Positions 22,871 to 33,346 of a DNA stretch of 64,000 nt are shown here, piece after piece (within the stretch, counting starts at the first letter, position 1; every line of letters begins with the position of its first letter). The notes beneath the pieces were generated by a model, which ran no database searches, was not told where the DNA came from, and saw only the letters and a list, made by a program, of their open reading frames with translations. Origin of the DNA: an uncultured Kangiella sp. (lineage in GTDB: Bacteria > Pseudomonadota > Gammaproteobacteria > Enterobacterales > Kangiellaceae). The position numbers and the translations under genes were made by a program. The stretch is from contig CANNDL010000003.1 of assembly GCA_947503435.1 (NCBI GenBank), positions 542,389 to 606,388 of the forward strand, written 5' to 3'.

Positions 22871-23518
22871 ATGAAAAAAATTATAACTTTTTTTGTTCCT
22901 ATTTTTGCGGCTTTCATTTTAATGGGTTGCGAGACGGTAAAACTGGGTGCTTTAGAGCAGCTGGGCTTTGAAAAAAGAGATGTGCTTGTCAGTCGAATTG
23001 AAAAAGCACGCGATGCCCAGTTGGAAGCAAAAGAACAATTCGAAAACGCACTGCAAGAGTTCCAAAGCGTGGTAAAGTTTGATGGCGGTGAGTTAGAAAA
23101 AGTATATAACCGTTTAAATGAAGAGTATGAAACAAGCAAAAGCGCTGCCGAAGATGTTACAAAGCGAATTGATAGCGTGGAATATGTGGCGGAAAAGTTA
23201 TTTGACGAGTGGGCAGAAGAATTAAACCAATACTCTAATGCGGAATTAAAGCGTAAAAGCCAAGCACAGCTGTATGAAACTCGCCGCCAATACGCGGGCT
23301 TAATTAGCGCTATGCGTAAAGCAGAAAGATCTATCCAGCCGGTATTAACAGTATTTAACGATCAGGTTTTATATTTGAAGCACAACCTAAACGCCAGAGC
23401 TATTGCTTCTTTAAAAGATGAGCTTTCGGGTATTGAATCGAATGTAGCCAACCTAATCCGAGAAATGAACCTTTCGATCGATGAGGCTAATCGATTTATT
23501 AAGGATATGGAAAACTAA
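22871..23518 (+). CDS. DUF2959 family lipoprotein
   Basis: A 215-residue predicted lipoprotein starting at the ATG at 22871, with signal sequence MKKIITFFVPIFAAFILMGC. LMGC is the lipobox and Cys20 the acylation site. The rest is nearly all helical, with long coiled-coil heptads (about 30-200). This matches the DUF2959 family, whose function is unknown. It lies on its own transcript, convergent with ubiK. Confidence 0.85.
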   Translation: MKKIITFFVPIFAAFILMGCETVKLGALEQLGFEKRDVLVSRIEKARDAQLEAKEQFENALQEFQSVVKFDGGELEKVYNRLNEEYETSKSAAEDVTKRIDSVEYVAEKLFDEWAEELNQYSNAELKRKSQAQLYETRRQYAGLISAMRKAERSIQPVLTVFNDQVLYLKHNLNARAIASLKDELSGIESNVANLIREMNLSIDEANRFIKDMEN

Positions 23519-23522
23519 TCGA

Positions 23523-23550
23523 ATAAAAAAAGAGGAGTCTAAGACTCCTC
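23523..23550 (-). terminator. Terminator overlapping the ubiK stop
   Basis: The inverted repeat GAGGAGTCT/AGACTCCTC is followed on the minus strand by a T-run. The TAG stop of ubiK sits in the loop region. Confidence 0.8.
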
Positions 23551-23778
23551 TATTGCTGACACTTTCTTTTCTAAAGCTTCAAGTTTTTCACGAGTACGCT
23601 CAAGTACTTTAGTTTGAGCGTCAAACTCCTCACGAGTCACTAAATCCATTTTAGCTAAACCTGATTGCAAAGCTTGCTTAAACTGCTTTCCTAAATCATC
23701 ACCTGCATTTTTTAAGCCTTCCGGAACGAGATCCGAAAGTTTTTTGGCTAAATCATCAATGGTTTTAGAATCAATCAT
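23539..23778 (-). CDS. ubiK: Ubiquinone biosynthesis accessory factor UbiK (YqiC, BMFP)
   Basis: A 79-residue protein of the UbiK/YqiC family, which binds UbiJ and assists aerobic ubiquinone synthesis. It begins MIDSKTIDDLAKKLSDLVPEG, carries MDLVTREEFDAQTKVLERTREKL, and ends in a coiled coil. It follows sirB2 by 21 bases. Confidence 0.92.
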   Translation of the reverse strand: MIDSKTIDDLAKKLSDLVPEGLKNAGDDLGKQFKQALQSGLAKMDLVTREEFDAQTKVLERTREKLEALEKKVSAIEES

Positions 23779-23799
23779 AATAAATGCCTTATTTGTAGA

Positions 23800-24168
23800 T
23801 TAAGAAAATATTGGTTTGCCCATTGCTAAGTGCAGTACCGCAAATACAGAGCCTATAGCTAATAAGAAGAATAAAATTTGTTTGTTCTTAGCTTGAGCTT
23901 TAAAGGTTAATATTCCAAAGAGAATATAACTAACGATAAATACCAGCTTAACCGTTACCCAGTTAAAAATGGCTGGATATTGTGATGACATTACCATTAA
24001 GCTAATACCGCTCAATAAAAGGAAGGTATCGATAATGTGAGGTAAGATTTTTACAGGCTTTTTCTGTAAAAGAGAGCTGTTTTTAAATAGCCAAATAGAA
24101 CGAACAACGAAACCAAGAATGCTTATCATCGCAAGCATCATATGCAGATGTTTAAGGCCTAGATACAT
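23800..24168 (-). CDS. SirB2 family membrane protein
   Basis: A 122-residue protein with four predicted helices. It starts MYLGLKHLHMMLAMISILGF and contains the HIIDTFLLLSGISLM motif, both diagnostic of the SirB2 (invasion regulator-like, COG3094) family. Its function is unknown despite the name. It overlaps the end of yigZ by 17 bases, suggesting translational coupling. Confidence 0.88.
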   Translation of the reverse strand: MYLGLKHLHMMLAMISILGFVVRSIWLFKNSSLLQKKPVKILPHIIDTFLLLSGISLMVMSSQYPAIFNWVTVKLVFIVSYILFGILTFKAQAKNKQILFFLLAIGSVFAVLHLAMGKPIFS

Positions 24169-24799
24169 GAATTACCTCAAGTTGATTTTTGTTTTGGTAA
24201 GCTTGGAAAGCCGCCAATAATGTTTGTAGCTGATCTTGCGGTACTTCTACTTCAAAATCAACCGATTCAGAATATTCAATCTGATTAATGGTCGCGTGGT
24301 GCTCTTTAAGCAAATAATCAATTTGGTTTTGTAAATCATAAGCACAGCTCAATTTTAGTTCTTCAGTAAAGACACGCTCCTGAGTTGGCAATGTATCTAA
24401 TGCCAGCTTTACTCCGCCTCCATATGCTCGAGCTAACCCCCCCGTTCCTAATTTGGTTCCACCATAATAGCGAGTGACCACTGCGGTAATGTCACCGATG
24501 TCACCATATTTTAGAACATTTAGCATGGGCATGCCGGCGGTTCCGCTCGGTTCGCCATCGTCGGAGCATGCCATTAATGTAGTGCTTTTTGGATTACCCA
24601 CAATATAAGACCAGCAATGATGAGTTGCGTCAGGTTCTAATTGGTTTAAATGCTTTATAAATGCTTTTGCTGTGGTAACTTCGGGAGAAAAAATGACCCT
24701 GGTTATAAACCGGCTGCCTTTAATTGTCTCTTCAACTTGAAAAGGATTATCAGTGCCAAAATTCTGATTTGGCACTGAATAGTTAGGACTTTTAGCCAT
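24152..24799 (-). CDS. yigZ: YigZ/IMPACT family protein
   Basis: A 215-residue YigZ (IMPACT) family protein. The conserved motifs are HHCWSYIVG, SDDGEPSGTAGMPMLNVL and RYYGGTKLGTGGLARAYGG in the N-terminal domain, and a small C-terminal ferredoxin-like domain is present. IMPACT proteins modulate translation regulators in eukaryotes, and the bacterial role is unclear. It lies 8 bases after pepQ and overlaps sirB2. Confidence 0.93.
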   Translation of the reverse strand: MAKSPNYSVPNQNFGTDNPFQVEETIKGSRFITRVIFSPEVTTAKAFIKHLNQLEPDATHHCWSYIVGNPKSTTLMACSDDGEPSGTAGMPMLNVLKYGDIGDITAVVTRYYGGTKLGTGGLARAYGGGVKLALDTLPTQERVFTEELKLSCAYDLQNQIDYLLKEHHATINQIEYSESVDFEVEVPQDQLQTLLAAFQAYQNKNQLEVIHVSRP

Positions 24800-24807
24800 C
24801 AGATTGC

Positions 24808-26121
24808 TTACTCTGGCAAATACTCACGAGTCAAATTACGGTGGCCAGTTGCAGTCACCAAAATGTCATCTTCAATGCGGATACCGCCAAAAGGCATAAA
24901 CGTCTCTATTTTCGACCAATTCATACTCGAGGCTTGTTCAGTTTGCTTTAGATCAGCAAGCAGAGAATCAATAAAATAAAATCCTGGCTCAATGGTTAAT
25001 ATTTGGCCTGCTTCAATTGGGCGAGTATTACGCAAGAATGGGTGCTCAGTTGGCGCAGGCGCAGTATCGCCTTCAATGTTGGCTTGGTGACCACCCACGT
25101 CATGAACCTGCAAGCCAATTTGATGACCTAAGCCATGTGGGAAAAAGGTGCTAGTGACACCGGTTTCCACCATAGACTCTGGGGTCATGCTACAGAAATC
25201 ATAATTACTTAATAGTTTGCCAACTTCTAAATGAAAATCGATATGCAAATCAACATAAGAGTGACCGGGGGCGACTTTACTATTAAGAGTTTGTTGCACT
25301 TTATCCATATCTTTAATTAATGCGGCAAATTCATTATCTTCGTATGCGTAGGTACGCGTTATGTCGGAAGCATAACCATTAAAACGAGCGCCGGCATCAA
25401 TTAAGAAAGTGCGGTGATCGCTTGGACGCTGTGACTCATAATTCACATAATGCAATATAGAGGCGTGTTCATTTAAAGCCACGATTGAACCGTAAGGCAA
25501 CTCGCTTTCGTTTTGTCCTGCGGCCAATTGATAAGCTAGGTGAATTTCCAATTCAGAGCCTTGCTTAAAGAACATTTCTTTTGCAGCTAAATGGCCAGCA
25601 GCCGCCATTTGATTGGCACGAGAAGCGCACTCAATTTCATAGGCAGTTTTACGTGCTCGGTACCAGTTGATTTCATGAATTAAACCTAACGGATTAATAG
25701 CATCGAAGTCATCATCTTGAAACGGAGCACCCATTTCACCAATAAATGCAATGTTACCAGTTGAAGGCATGTAACCACGGACTTCATCTTTTTGTCGCAT
25801 CATTTTTATATCAAAGTGTTCTACCCAGTATCCTTCAGGGTCGCCAGCGACTAGATGCCAAAAATCAACCGGTTGGTAATAACATAAAACTGGCTTTTTA
25901 CCTGGAGTAAGGATTAAGCAGCTATCATGTATATTGGTTAAAGGAACGAAACTATTAAAATGGAAATTAGATTTGAATGGATAGCTCATGTCATCTAAGA
26001 AAACCCCATGCAATGAACCTGTAGGGATCAGTAGGTGATCAAAGCCATGTTTTTGCATTGCTTGATAATAGCGATCAGAAATTGTATCTATATGATTTTT
26101 AAAGTTTTCTTGTATCGACAT
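24808..26121 (-). CDS. pepQ: Xaa-Pro dipeptidase PepQ
   Basis: A 437-residue dinuclear metal (M24) dipeptidase that cleaves Xaa-Pro. Visible motifs are the ligand aspartates in DAGARFNGYASDITRTY, the histidine in HGLGHQIGLQVHDVGGH, and glutamates in LTIEPGFYF and GGIRIEDDI. The length matches gammaproteobacterial PepQ. It heads a minus-strand group pepQ-yigZ-sirB2-ubiK and is divergent from fadB. Their shared upstream region holds a FadR-like operator. Confidence 0.95.
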   Translation of the reverse strand: MSIQENFKNHIDTISDRYYQAMQKHGFDHLLIPTGSLHGVFLDDMSYPFKSNFHFNSFVPLTNIHDSCLILTPGKKPVLCYYQPVDFWHLVAGDPEGYWVEHFDIKMMRQKDEVRGYMPSTGNIAFIGEMGAPFQDDDFDAINPLGLIHEINWYRARKTAYEIECASRANQMAAAGHLAAKEMFFKQGSELEIHLAYQLAAGQNESELPYGSIVALNEHASILHYVNYESQRPSDHRTFLIDAGARFNGYASDITRTYAYEDNEFAALIKDMDKVQQTLNSKVAPGHSYVDLHIDFHLEVGKLLSNYDFCSMTPESMVETGVTSTFFPHGLGHQIGLQVHDVGGHQANIEGDTAPAPTEHPFLRNTRPIEAGQILTIEPGFYFIDSLLADLKQTEQASSMNWSKIETFMPFGGIRIEDDILVTATGHRNLTREYLPE

Positions 26122-26230
26122 GATAATCTGTAGAGTTTGTCATAATGAACCTATTATTTCAGAAAAGCCCTAAAGACCCAATAAAATCAGGCACTTTTAT
26201 TGCTTTTGTTTGTTACAAAAGTTGGCTATG

Positions 26231-26245
26231 ATTGGTCAGACCAGA
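26231..26245 (+). promoter_or_regulatory. FadR-type operator upstream of fadBA
   Basis: The sequence ATTGGTCAGACCAGA contains the perfect inverted repeat TGGTC-A-GACCA, the core of the fatty-acid regulator FadR box of enterobacteria. It is 120 bases upstream of the fadB start. That FadR controls this operon is an inference, since no fadR gene is in the window. Confidence 0.7.
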
Positions 26246-26366
26246 AAGACCTCTTGTACCAATAACTTAGCGGCAGTACACTGACGGGTCTATCTATCCA
26301 TGGGCAAAGGCAGTTATTTAAGATGCTTAATGCTGCTCATCTAAAGGATGTAACGGAGAATTAAGA

Positions 26367-28520
26367 ATGCTATTTGAAGGTCAATCGATCCAGTGTAGCT
26401 TGCGCGACTCAGGAGTCGCTGAGATGCGCTTTGATAATCAGAATGAATCGGTTAATAAATTTGATCGAACCACGCTAAATGAGTGGAAACAAGTTACCCA
26501 AATATTAAAAGACCATGGCGGCGTTAAAGCAGTGATGGCAACGAGTGGTAAGCCTGTTTATATTGTTGGGGCTGATATTACGGAATTTAATCAATTATTT
26601 GCTTCTGGTCGAGAACAACTGGTCGAATGGCTAGTGCAAGCCAATGAAATCTTTACTGGTTTTGAGGACTTACCATTCCCAACGGCAGCGGCCATTGATG
26701 GAATCGCTTTTGGCGGTGGTTTAGAGATGTGTTTAACCTGCGACATGCGTGTTGGTACACCAAAAGCGCAAGTTGGATTACCAGAATCAAAATTAGGTTT
26801 GGTGCCAGGTTTTGGCGGTAGCGTTCGTTTAGCAAGAGTAATTGGACCTGATAATGCCTTTGAGTGGTTAGCAACTGGTAAAGGATACAAAGCAGATGCT
26901 GCCTTAAAACTTGGTACTTTGGATGCAGTGGTTCCTTCAGATAAATTGATCGAAGCAACCGAAGCGATGTTATTGGATGCGGCAGCAGGAAAAATTGATT
27001 GGCATTCACGTCGTGCAGAGAAGAAATCACCACTGCAACTTAATCGAATGGAAGCTGCGATGTCGTTTATGACTTCAAAAGCTTTTATTGCTGGCCAAGC
27101 AGGCCCGCATTACCCAGCGCCTGTAAAAGGTGTTGAGGTTATAGAAAAGTCTGCATACTTACCATTAGAAGAAGCGATTAAAGTTGAGCATGAAGCTTTT
27201 GCTGATATGGCGTTGACTGAACAAGCATCGTCGCTAATCCAATTGTTTTTAAACGATCAGGTTCTAAAGAAAAAAGCTAAAATCGCGGCAAAAACTGCCG
27301 ATAAAAAAGTAGCTTCGGCAACCGTATTGGGCGCTGGCATTATGGGTGGCGGTATTGCTTATCAATCTGCTTCGCGCGGCGTTCCTGCGGTGATGAAAGA
27401 TATTAATCAAGCAGCTTTAGATTTAGGAATGAAAGAGGCAATTGGATTATTCGGTAAGGGCGTTAAGTATAAAAAAATTACCAACGAACAAATGGCGCAA
27501 GGTGTGGCAAGCATTAAACCAACCTTAAGTTACGATGAGATCAAACACACTGACATCGTAGTAGAAGCGGTGGTAGAAAATCCGAAGATTAAAGCGGCAG
27601 TGCTTTCTGAAGTGGAAAGTTTAATGCCAGAAGATGCGATCATATGTTCGAATACCTCAACGATTTCGATTGATCGTTTAGCGAATTCATTAAAGCGTCC
27701 AGAAAAATTCTGTGGCATGCACTTTTTTAACCCAGTGCACAAGATGCCATTGGTAGAAGTGATTCGCGGTAAAGATACTTCTGATGAAACCGTTGCTAGT
27801 GTTGTTGCTTATGCTTCTGCTATGGGTAAATCACCAGTCGTTGTAAATGACTGTCCGGGTTTCTTCGTCAATCGTGTATTGTTCCCATACTTTGGCGGTT
27901 TTACTAAACTGCTACGTGATGGGTGTGACTTCCAGCAAGCTGATAAAGTGATGCATAAAAAGTTTGGTTGGCCAATGGGTCCTGCTTACTTATTGGATGT
28001 GGTGGGCATGGATACGGGTAAGCACGCTGCTGAGGTAATGGCAGAAGGTTTCCCGGATCGCATGAGCAAAGATGAAAAAGATGCACTGGATGTGATGTTT
28101 GATGAAGGTCGCTATGGTCAGAAAACAGGCTCAGGATTCTACGTTTATGGTAAAGATAAAAAAGGTCGCCCGACTAAAGATGCTGATCCAAAAACCTATG
28201 AATTGTTAAAGCAAGTTTGTGCGGATACAAAAGATTTTTCAGATGAGGAAATTATCGCACGCACTATGTTACCAATGATTATCGAAACCATTCGATGTTT
28301 GGAAGAGGGCATTATTGCTTCTCCAGCTGAAGGCGATATGGCCTTAATTTATGGTTTAGGTTTCCCACCATTTAGAGGTGGTGTTTTCAAATATGTTGAT
28401 GATCGCGGTATGCAAGCAGTGGTTGATTTAGCTAATCAATTTAGTCATTTAGGCAATGCCTACAAACCAACAGAGCGCATGTTGGAAATGGCTAAAAACA
28501 ATGAAAAATTTTATGCATAA
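26367..28520 (+). CDS. fadB: Fatty acid oxidation complex alpha subunit FadB
   Basis: FadB combines enoyl-CoA hydratase and 3-hydroxyacyl-CoA dehydrogenase activities of beta-oxidation. The 717-residue protein has the crotonase region (FGGGLEMCLTCD, GLPESKLGLVPGFGG), the NAD site GAGIMGGGIAYQSASRG near 325, and CGMHFFNPVHKMPLVEVI in the dehydrogenase domain. It pairs with FadA 18 bases downstream. The upstream FadR-like box suggests induction by long-chain acyl-CoA. Confidence 0.97.
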   Translation: MLFEGQSIQCSLRDSGVAEMRFDNQNESVNKFDRTTLNEWKQVTQILKDHGGVKAVMATSGKPVYIVGADITEFNQLFASGREQLVEWLVQANEIFTGFEDLPFPTAAAIDGIAFGGGLEMCLTCDMRVGTPKAQVGLPESKLGLVPGFGGSVRLARVIGPDNAFEWLATGKGYKADAALKLGTLDAVVPSDKLIEATEAMLLDAAAGKIDWHSRRAEKKSPLQLNRMEAAMSFMTSKAFIAGQAGPHYPAPVKGVEVIEKSAYLPLEEAIKVEHEAFADMALTEQASSLIQLFLNDQVLKKKAKIAAKTADKKVASATVLGAGIMGGGIAYQSASRGVPAVMKDINQAALDLGMKEAIGLFGKGVKYKKITNEQMAQGVASIKPTLSYDEIKHTDIVVEAVVENPKIKAAVLSEVESLMPEDAIICSNTSTISIDRLANSLKRPEKFCGMHFFNPVHKMPLVEVIRGKDTSDETVASVVAYASAMGKSPVVVNDCPGFFVNRVLFPYFGGFTKLLRDGCDFQQADKVMHKKFGWPMGPAYLLDVVGMDTGKHAAEVMAEGFPDRMSKDEKDALDVMFDEGRYGQKTGSGFYVYGKDKKGRPTKDADPKTYELLKQVCADTKDFSDEEIIARTMLPMIIETIRCLEEGIIASPAEGDMALIYGLGFPPFRGGVFKYVDDRGMQAVVDLANQFSHLGNAYKPTERMLEMAKNNEKFYA

Positions 28521-29705
<1,185 letters not shown>

Positions 29706-29718
29706 AATTGTTTGATAT

Positions 29719-29745
29719 AAAAAGCCCGCTTAAAGCGGGCTTTTT
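29719..29745 (+). terminator. Terminator of the fadBA operon
   Basis: The GC-rich repeat AAAGCCCGCT/AGCGGGCTTT with a short loop is followed by a T-run, 14 bases after fadA. Confidence 0.92.
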
Positions 29746-29808
29746 ATTGGGATAAGTTTTGAAAACGATAACCAAAAACTAATATTGATTGGGGTATTTT
29801 TGAACTTC

Positions 29809-30198
29809 TTAGGAGTCTTGTTTTAATTGAGCGATAGCAATATAGTTCCCGCCCCTGCCATCAGGCATAAACACAACCCCTAAACTCGTTTGGTTACCGC
29901 AATATGAAATAAGCCACCTTTCTGTAATTACGCCAGAGAATAACCTACCTTCTTCATCTACTAAGATGTCCCCTTCTTCTGATACTGATTGTGTATCTAA
30001 TACCTTGTAATAATCGCAAGTAAGCTTCTGCTTAACCCACGTCTTAAGGCTTCTAGTTGCATCATTGTGTAAGTAAGTTGAAAAGGTGGCTATTGAATTG
30101 CCAGGGAATCCTTTGTTCTGATCGGAATTATTGGTGGGTAAAGTGTTACAACTAATGACTAGAGTAGGGATACAAAGAAATGTTGCTATTTTTTTCAT
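29809..30198 (-). CDS. Unknown lipoprotein
   Basis: A 129-residue protein with a lipoprotein signal (MKKIATFLCIPTLVISC, acylation at Cys17). The mature part has a few cysteines and an NYIAIAQL end, with no family I recognise. It is a single gene between fadA and rep. Confidence 0.7.
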   Translation of the reverse strand: MKKIATFLCIPTLVISCNTLPTNNSDQNKGFPGNSIATFSTYLHNDATRSLKTWVKQKLTCDYYKVLDTQSVSEEGDILVDEEGRLFSGVITERWLISYCGNQTSLGVVFMPDGRGGNYIAIAQLKQDS

Positions 30199-30275
30199 TA
30201 TCTTTCCTTTGCTTTTAGTTAAATGTTATACCCTAACTTTTTAGCGGAAAAAGTGCCAGTAGAGAGACGGAAAAT

Positions 30276-32291
30276 TTATGAAAATAAAGACTTTAACATA
30301 GCCAAATTATCATCAGCGAGTTCTTCTTGCTCTTCTTCAGTTAATGGTTTGCGCTTTAGGTCCCAGTCCAAATCATCCTCAGGAATTTCATCAAGGAAGC
30401 GACTCGGCTCACAATTAATTAATTCGCCAAAACGATTACGTTTTTTGCACAAAGTAAAAGTTAAAGTTTTTTGCGCGCGAGTAATGCCTACATAGGTTAA
30501 GCGGCGCTCTTCTTCAATATCATCCATCTCGATACTGCTTTTATGAGGAAGCAATTCTTCTTCCATGCCGACTAAATAAACGTGGTTAAACTCTAATCCT
30601 TTAGAAGCATGCAAAGTCATGAGTTGAACTTGATTAGTATCCTCATTTTCCTCCTCTTCACGATCCAACATATCACGCAACATTAAATTAGTTACAGCCG
30701 CTGAGAAGGGGTTATCATCATGTTCATTTTCATCAACATATTTTTCAACCCAGCCTAATAGCTCCTGAATATTGTTCCAGCGGAATTCAGCAGCCTTTGG
30801 AGTGCTTGAAGATTCATAAAGGTAAGAGTGATAACCAATTTTTGAAATTAACTCATGAATGACACCAATAGCATCGCCACGCTGAGCATTGTCAGCAGCC
30901 ATACCAATGGTTTTTACAAAACGTTTTACCGCCTCTAAGCCAGCGCCTTGCAAGTATTGCTCAAGCCCCATTTCAGTAGCTGCTTGGAATAAACTGACGT
31001 GGCGCATGGAAGCATAAGTACCGAGTTTTTCTAAAGTCGTTGGGCCGATGCTACGCTTAGGTGTGTTGGCAATACGTAAAAAAGCATTGTCATCATCATG
31101 ATTTACCATCAGCCTTAGATAAGCCATCATGTCTTTAATTTCTGTTCTGGCGAAAAAAGAGGTGCTACCAGAAATTTTATAAGGCACTTTGTTTGCAATT
31201 AAAGTTTTTTCAAAAATTCTGGCTTGATGATTGCCACGATACAAAATAGCAAAGTCTGAGTATCTTAGATCTTTATATTTTACTCTACGCCCTAGAATCT
31301 CGGTAACAACGCGTTGTGCCTCTTCTTCCTCATCGGCGCAAGTCACCACTTTTAAAATATCGCCGTAGGGTTTATCCGACCAGAGTTTCTTTTCAAAAAC
31401 GTGCGGATTATTGTCAATTAGTACGTTGGCCGCTTTTAATATTCGACCATAAGAGCGGTAGTTTTGTTCTAGCTTTACCACTTTTAAATTAGGATAGTCT
31501 TTTGCAAGTAGTTCAAGGTTTTCCGGCTTGGCCCCGCGCCAAGAATAGATCGACTGATCATCATCACCAACCACAGTAAAGTTACCAAATGTCCCCACAA
31601 GGTATTTAACTAACTCATATTGTGAGGTATTGGTATCTTGATATTCGTCGACCAATAAATATTTAATTTTGTTTTGCCATTTTTCTCGGACTTCAGGGTT
31701 ATCTCTCAATAACAAAACTGGAATCATAATTAAGTCATCAAAATCTACCGCATTATAGGCTTTCATACTGCGGGCATATTTCTCATAGACTTTGGCAAAA
31801 ATTAATTGCTCTTGATCCTTAGCAAAGTTAATGGCGTCTTGTGCTTGAATCAAATCGTTTTTCCATTGAGAGATTTGATTTTGCAAACGTCTTAATAATT
31901 CTTTGTCCGATTCTGCTTCTTTAAAACCTAAGTCTTTCAGAAGAGCTAAACAGTCTTGATCATCAAAAATAGTAAAATTGGGTTTAATGCCTAAGGCCTT
32001 ATATTCTCGGCGAATAAAGTTAAGACCAAAATTATGGAAGGTGGAAACAGTTAACCCTTGAGTTGCGTTGGAACCGGCGAGTTTGCTTACCCTTTGTTTC
32101 ATTTCACGTGCGGCTTTATTGGTAAAGGTCATGGCCACGATATTTCGGGCAGCAACACCTTTTTCTTTGATCAAATAAACCATTTTACGGGTAATTACGC
32201 TGGTCTTGCCACTGCCAGCACCAGCCAATACCAATAAAGGACCGCTGGTATTGATTAAAGCTTCATGTTGGCGAGGATTTAATTGATGCAA
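30276..32291 (-). CDS. rep: ATP-dependent DNA helicase Rep
   Basis: A 671-residue superfamily 1 helicase that helps the replication fork pass obstacles. Motifs are present in order: AGAGSGKTSVITRK (I), FTNKAAREMK (Ia), VDEYQDTN (II), VVGDDDQSIYSWRGA (III), LEQNYRSYGRI (IV), and TLHASKGLEFNHVYLVGMEE (V). The length and the C-terminal acidic end match Rep rather than UvrD (over 700 residues). The start overlaps nothing, and upstream is an intergenic region with a weak inverted repeat near 32326-32357. Confidence 0.92.
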   Translation of the reverse strand: MHQLNPRQHEALINTSGPLLVLAGAGSGKTSVITRKMVYLIKEKGVAARNIVAMTFTNKAAREMKQRVSKLAGSNATQGLTVSTFHNFGLNFIRREYKALGIKPNFTIFDDQDCLALLKDLGFKEAESDKELLRRLQNQISQWKNDLIQAQDAINFAKDQEQLIFAKVYEKYARSMKAYNAVDFDDLIMIPVLLLRDNPEVREKWQNKIKYLLVDEYQDTNTSQYELVKYLVGTFGNFTVVGDDDQSIYSWRGAKPENLELLAKDYPNLKVVKLEQNYRSYGRILKAANVLIDNNPHVFEKKLWSDKPYGDILKVVTCADEEEEAQRVVTEILGRRVKYKDLRYSDFAILYRGNHQARIFEKTLIANKVPYKISGSTSFFARTEIKDMMAYLRLMVNHDDDNAFLRIANTPKRSIGPTTLEKLGTYASMRHVSLFQAATEMGLEQYLQGAGLEAVKRFVKTIGMAADNAQRGDAIGVIHELISKIGYHSYLYESSSTPKAAEFRWNNIQELLGWVEKYVDENEHDDNPFSAAVTNLMLRDMLDREEEENEDTNQVQLMTLHASKGLEFNHVYLVGMEEELLPHKSSIEMDDIEEERRLTYVGITRAQKTLTFTLCKKRNRFGELINCEPSRFLDEIPEDDLDWDLKRKPLTEEEQEELADDNLAMLKSLFS

Positions 32292-32376
32292 AGTAAACTA
32301 CCAATATTGGTAAAAGAAATGAAATAGGCGGCAAGTTTAACAAGGCTAGCCGCCGATGGAAAAACAAAATTGGTAA

Positions 32377-33237
32377 TTAATTTATATTTTGAAAACTTAA
32401 AGGAAGTTTCAAATAGTTAGCGCCATTTTGTTCAGCTTTGGGTAATTGTCCTGCACAAATATTGACCTGCAATGCTGGATAAAGCAATTTTGGAACCGAC
32501 AGCTGGGCATCTCGATTTTGTCTTAATTCAACATATTCTTGTTTAGAGTCGGTATTAGCTAAATGAATGTTCTGCGTCATCTGAGAGACATTAAAGTTAG
32601 CGACAGCTTCGCGATCATTGCCGGGATAGTCATGGCATAACCACAATTGAGTATCATCAGCAAAACTTAGGATTTTACTTAAAGAATCAAAAAGTTCAGA
32701 GGCATTACCACCAGGAAAGTCGCAACGAGCAGTGCCAGAATTGGGATGAAAGAAGGTATCCCCCAAGAAGACATTGTTATCTATTTTATAAATGACCCCA
32801 TCACTGGTGTGTCCGGGAGTTTCATAGACACTAATTTCATAATTTCCAAAGGTGAGGGTGTCGCCTTCAGCAACAAGACGATCAAATTGGCTTCCATCAG
32901 TGGCTATGGAAAAATTAAACACCGGAGCGAAATATTGCTGCACCTGCTTTATTCCTTGACCAATTACTGTCTTACCACCAATGGTTTGCTTTAGATGGTC
33001 AGCTGCAGTGAGGTGATCGGCATGAGCATGAGTTTCTAGAATCCAGTCAAGAACTAACTCTTGGTGTTGGATAACGGATAGTATAGGACTGATGGAGCCG
33101 TAACTGATTTTGCCGGAAGCAATATCGAAATCAAGTACCGGATCAATAATGACACATCTTTTGGTGGTACTATCGATAATTAGATAAGTCCAAGTTCCTG
33201 TAGCGCTGTCGTGAAAAGGTTGTATGCTTAAACTCAT
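32377..33237 (-). CDS. Metallo-beta-lactamase-fold hydrolase, persulfide dioxygenase-like
   Basis: A beta-lactamase-fold enzyme. The start at 33237 gives MSLSIQPFHDSATGTWTYLI, matching family N-termini. A longer form from a TTG at 33303 adds about 22 hydrophobic residues that might be a signal peptide. Motifs are HAHADH, TPGHTSDGV, GDTFFHPN, ARCDFPGGNA and HDYPGND, as in ETHE1/Blh-like persulfide dioxygenases. It could oxidise glutathione persulfide. The nearby ArsR-rhodanese operon points the same way. The exact substrate is inferred. Confidence 0.78.
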   Translation of the reverse strand: MSLSIQPFHDSATGTWTYLIIDSTTKRCVIIDPVLDFDIASGKISYGSISPILSVIQHQELVLDWILETHAHADHLTAADHLKQTIGGKTVIGQGIKQVQQYFAPVFNFSIATDGSQFDRLVAEGDTLTFGNYEISVYETPGHTSDGVIYKIDNNVFLGDTFFHPNSGTARCDFPGGNASELFDSLSKILSFADDTQLWLCHDYPGNDREAVANFNVSQMTQNIHLANTDSKQEYVELRQNRDAQLSVPKLLYPALQVNICAGQLPKAEQNGANYLKLPLSFQNIN

Positions 33238-33346
33238 ACTAGTATCTGCACTTGCCATAAATGTTTGGCTCAACAGTATAGTGAACAATTTGTATATTAG
33301 CAAAGCCTAATATATAATGCTGATAACTTCCTGAATCATAAAAATT

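Noticed and set aside
32326..32357. Inverted repeat GGCGGC/GCCGCC as terminator
   Set aside because: The loop is long (about 18 bases) and no T-run follows, so it is at best a weak signal.
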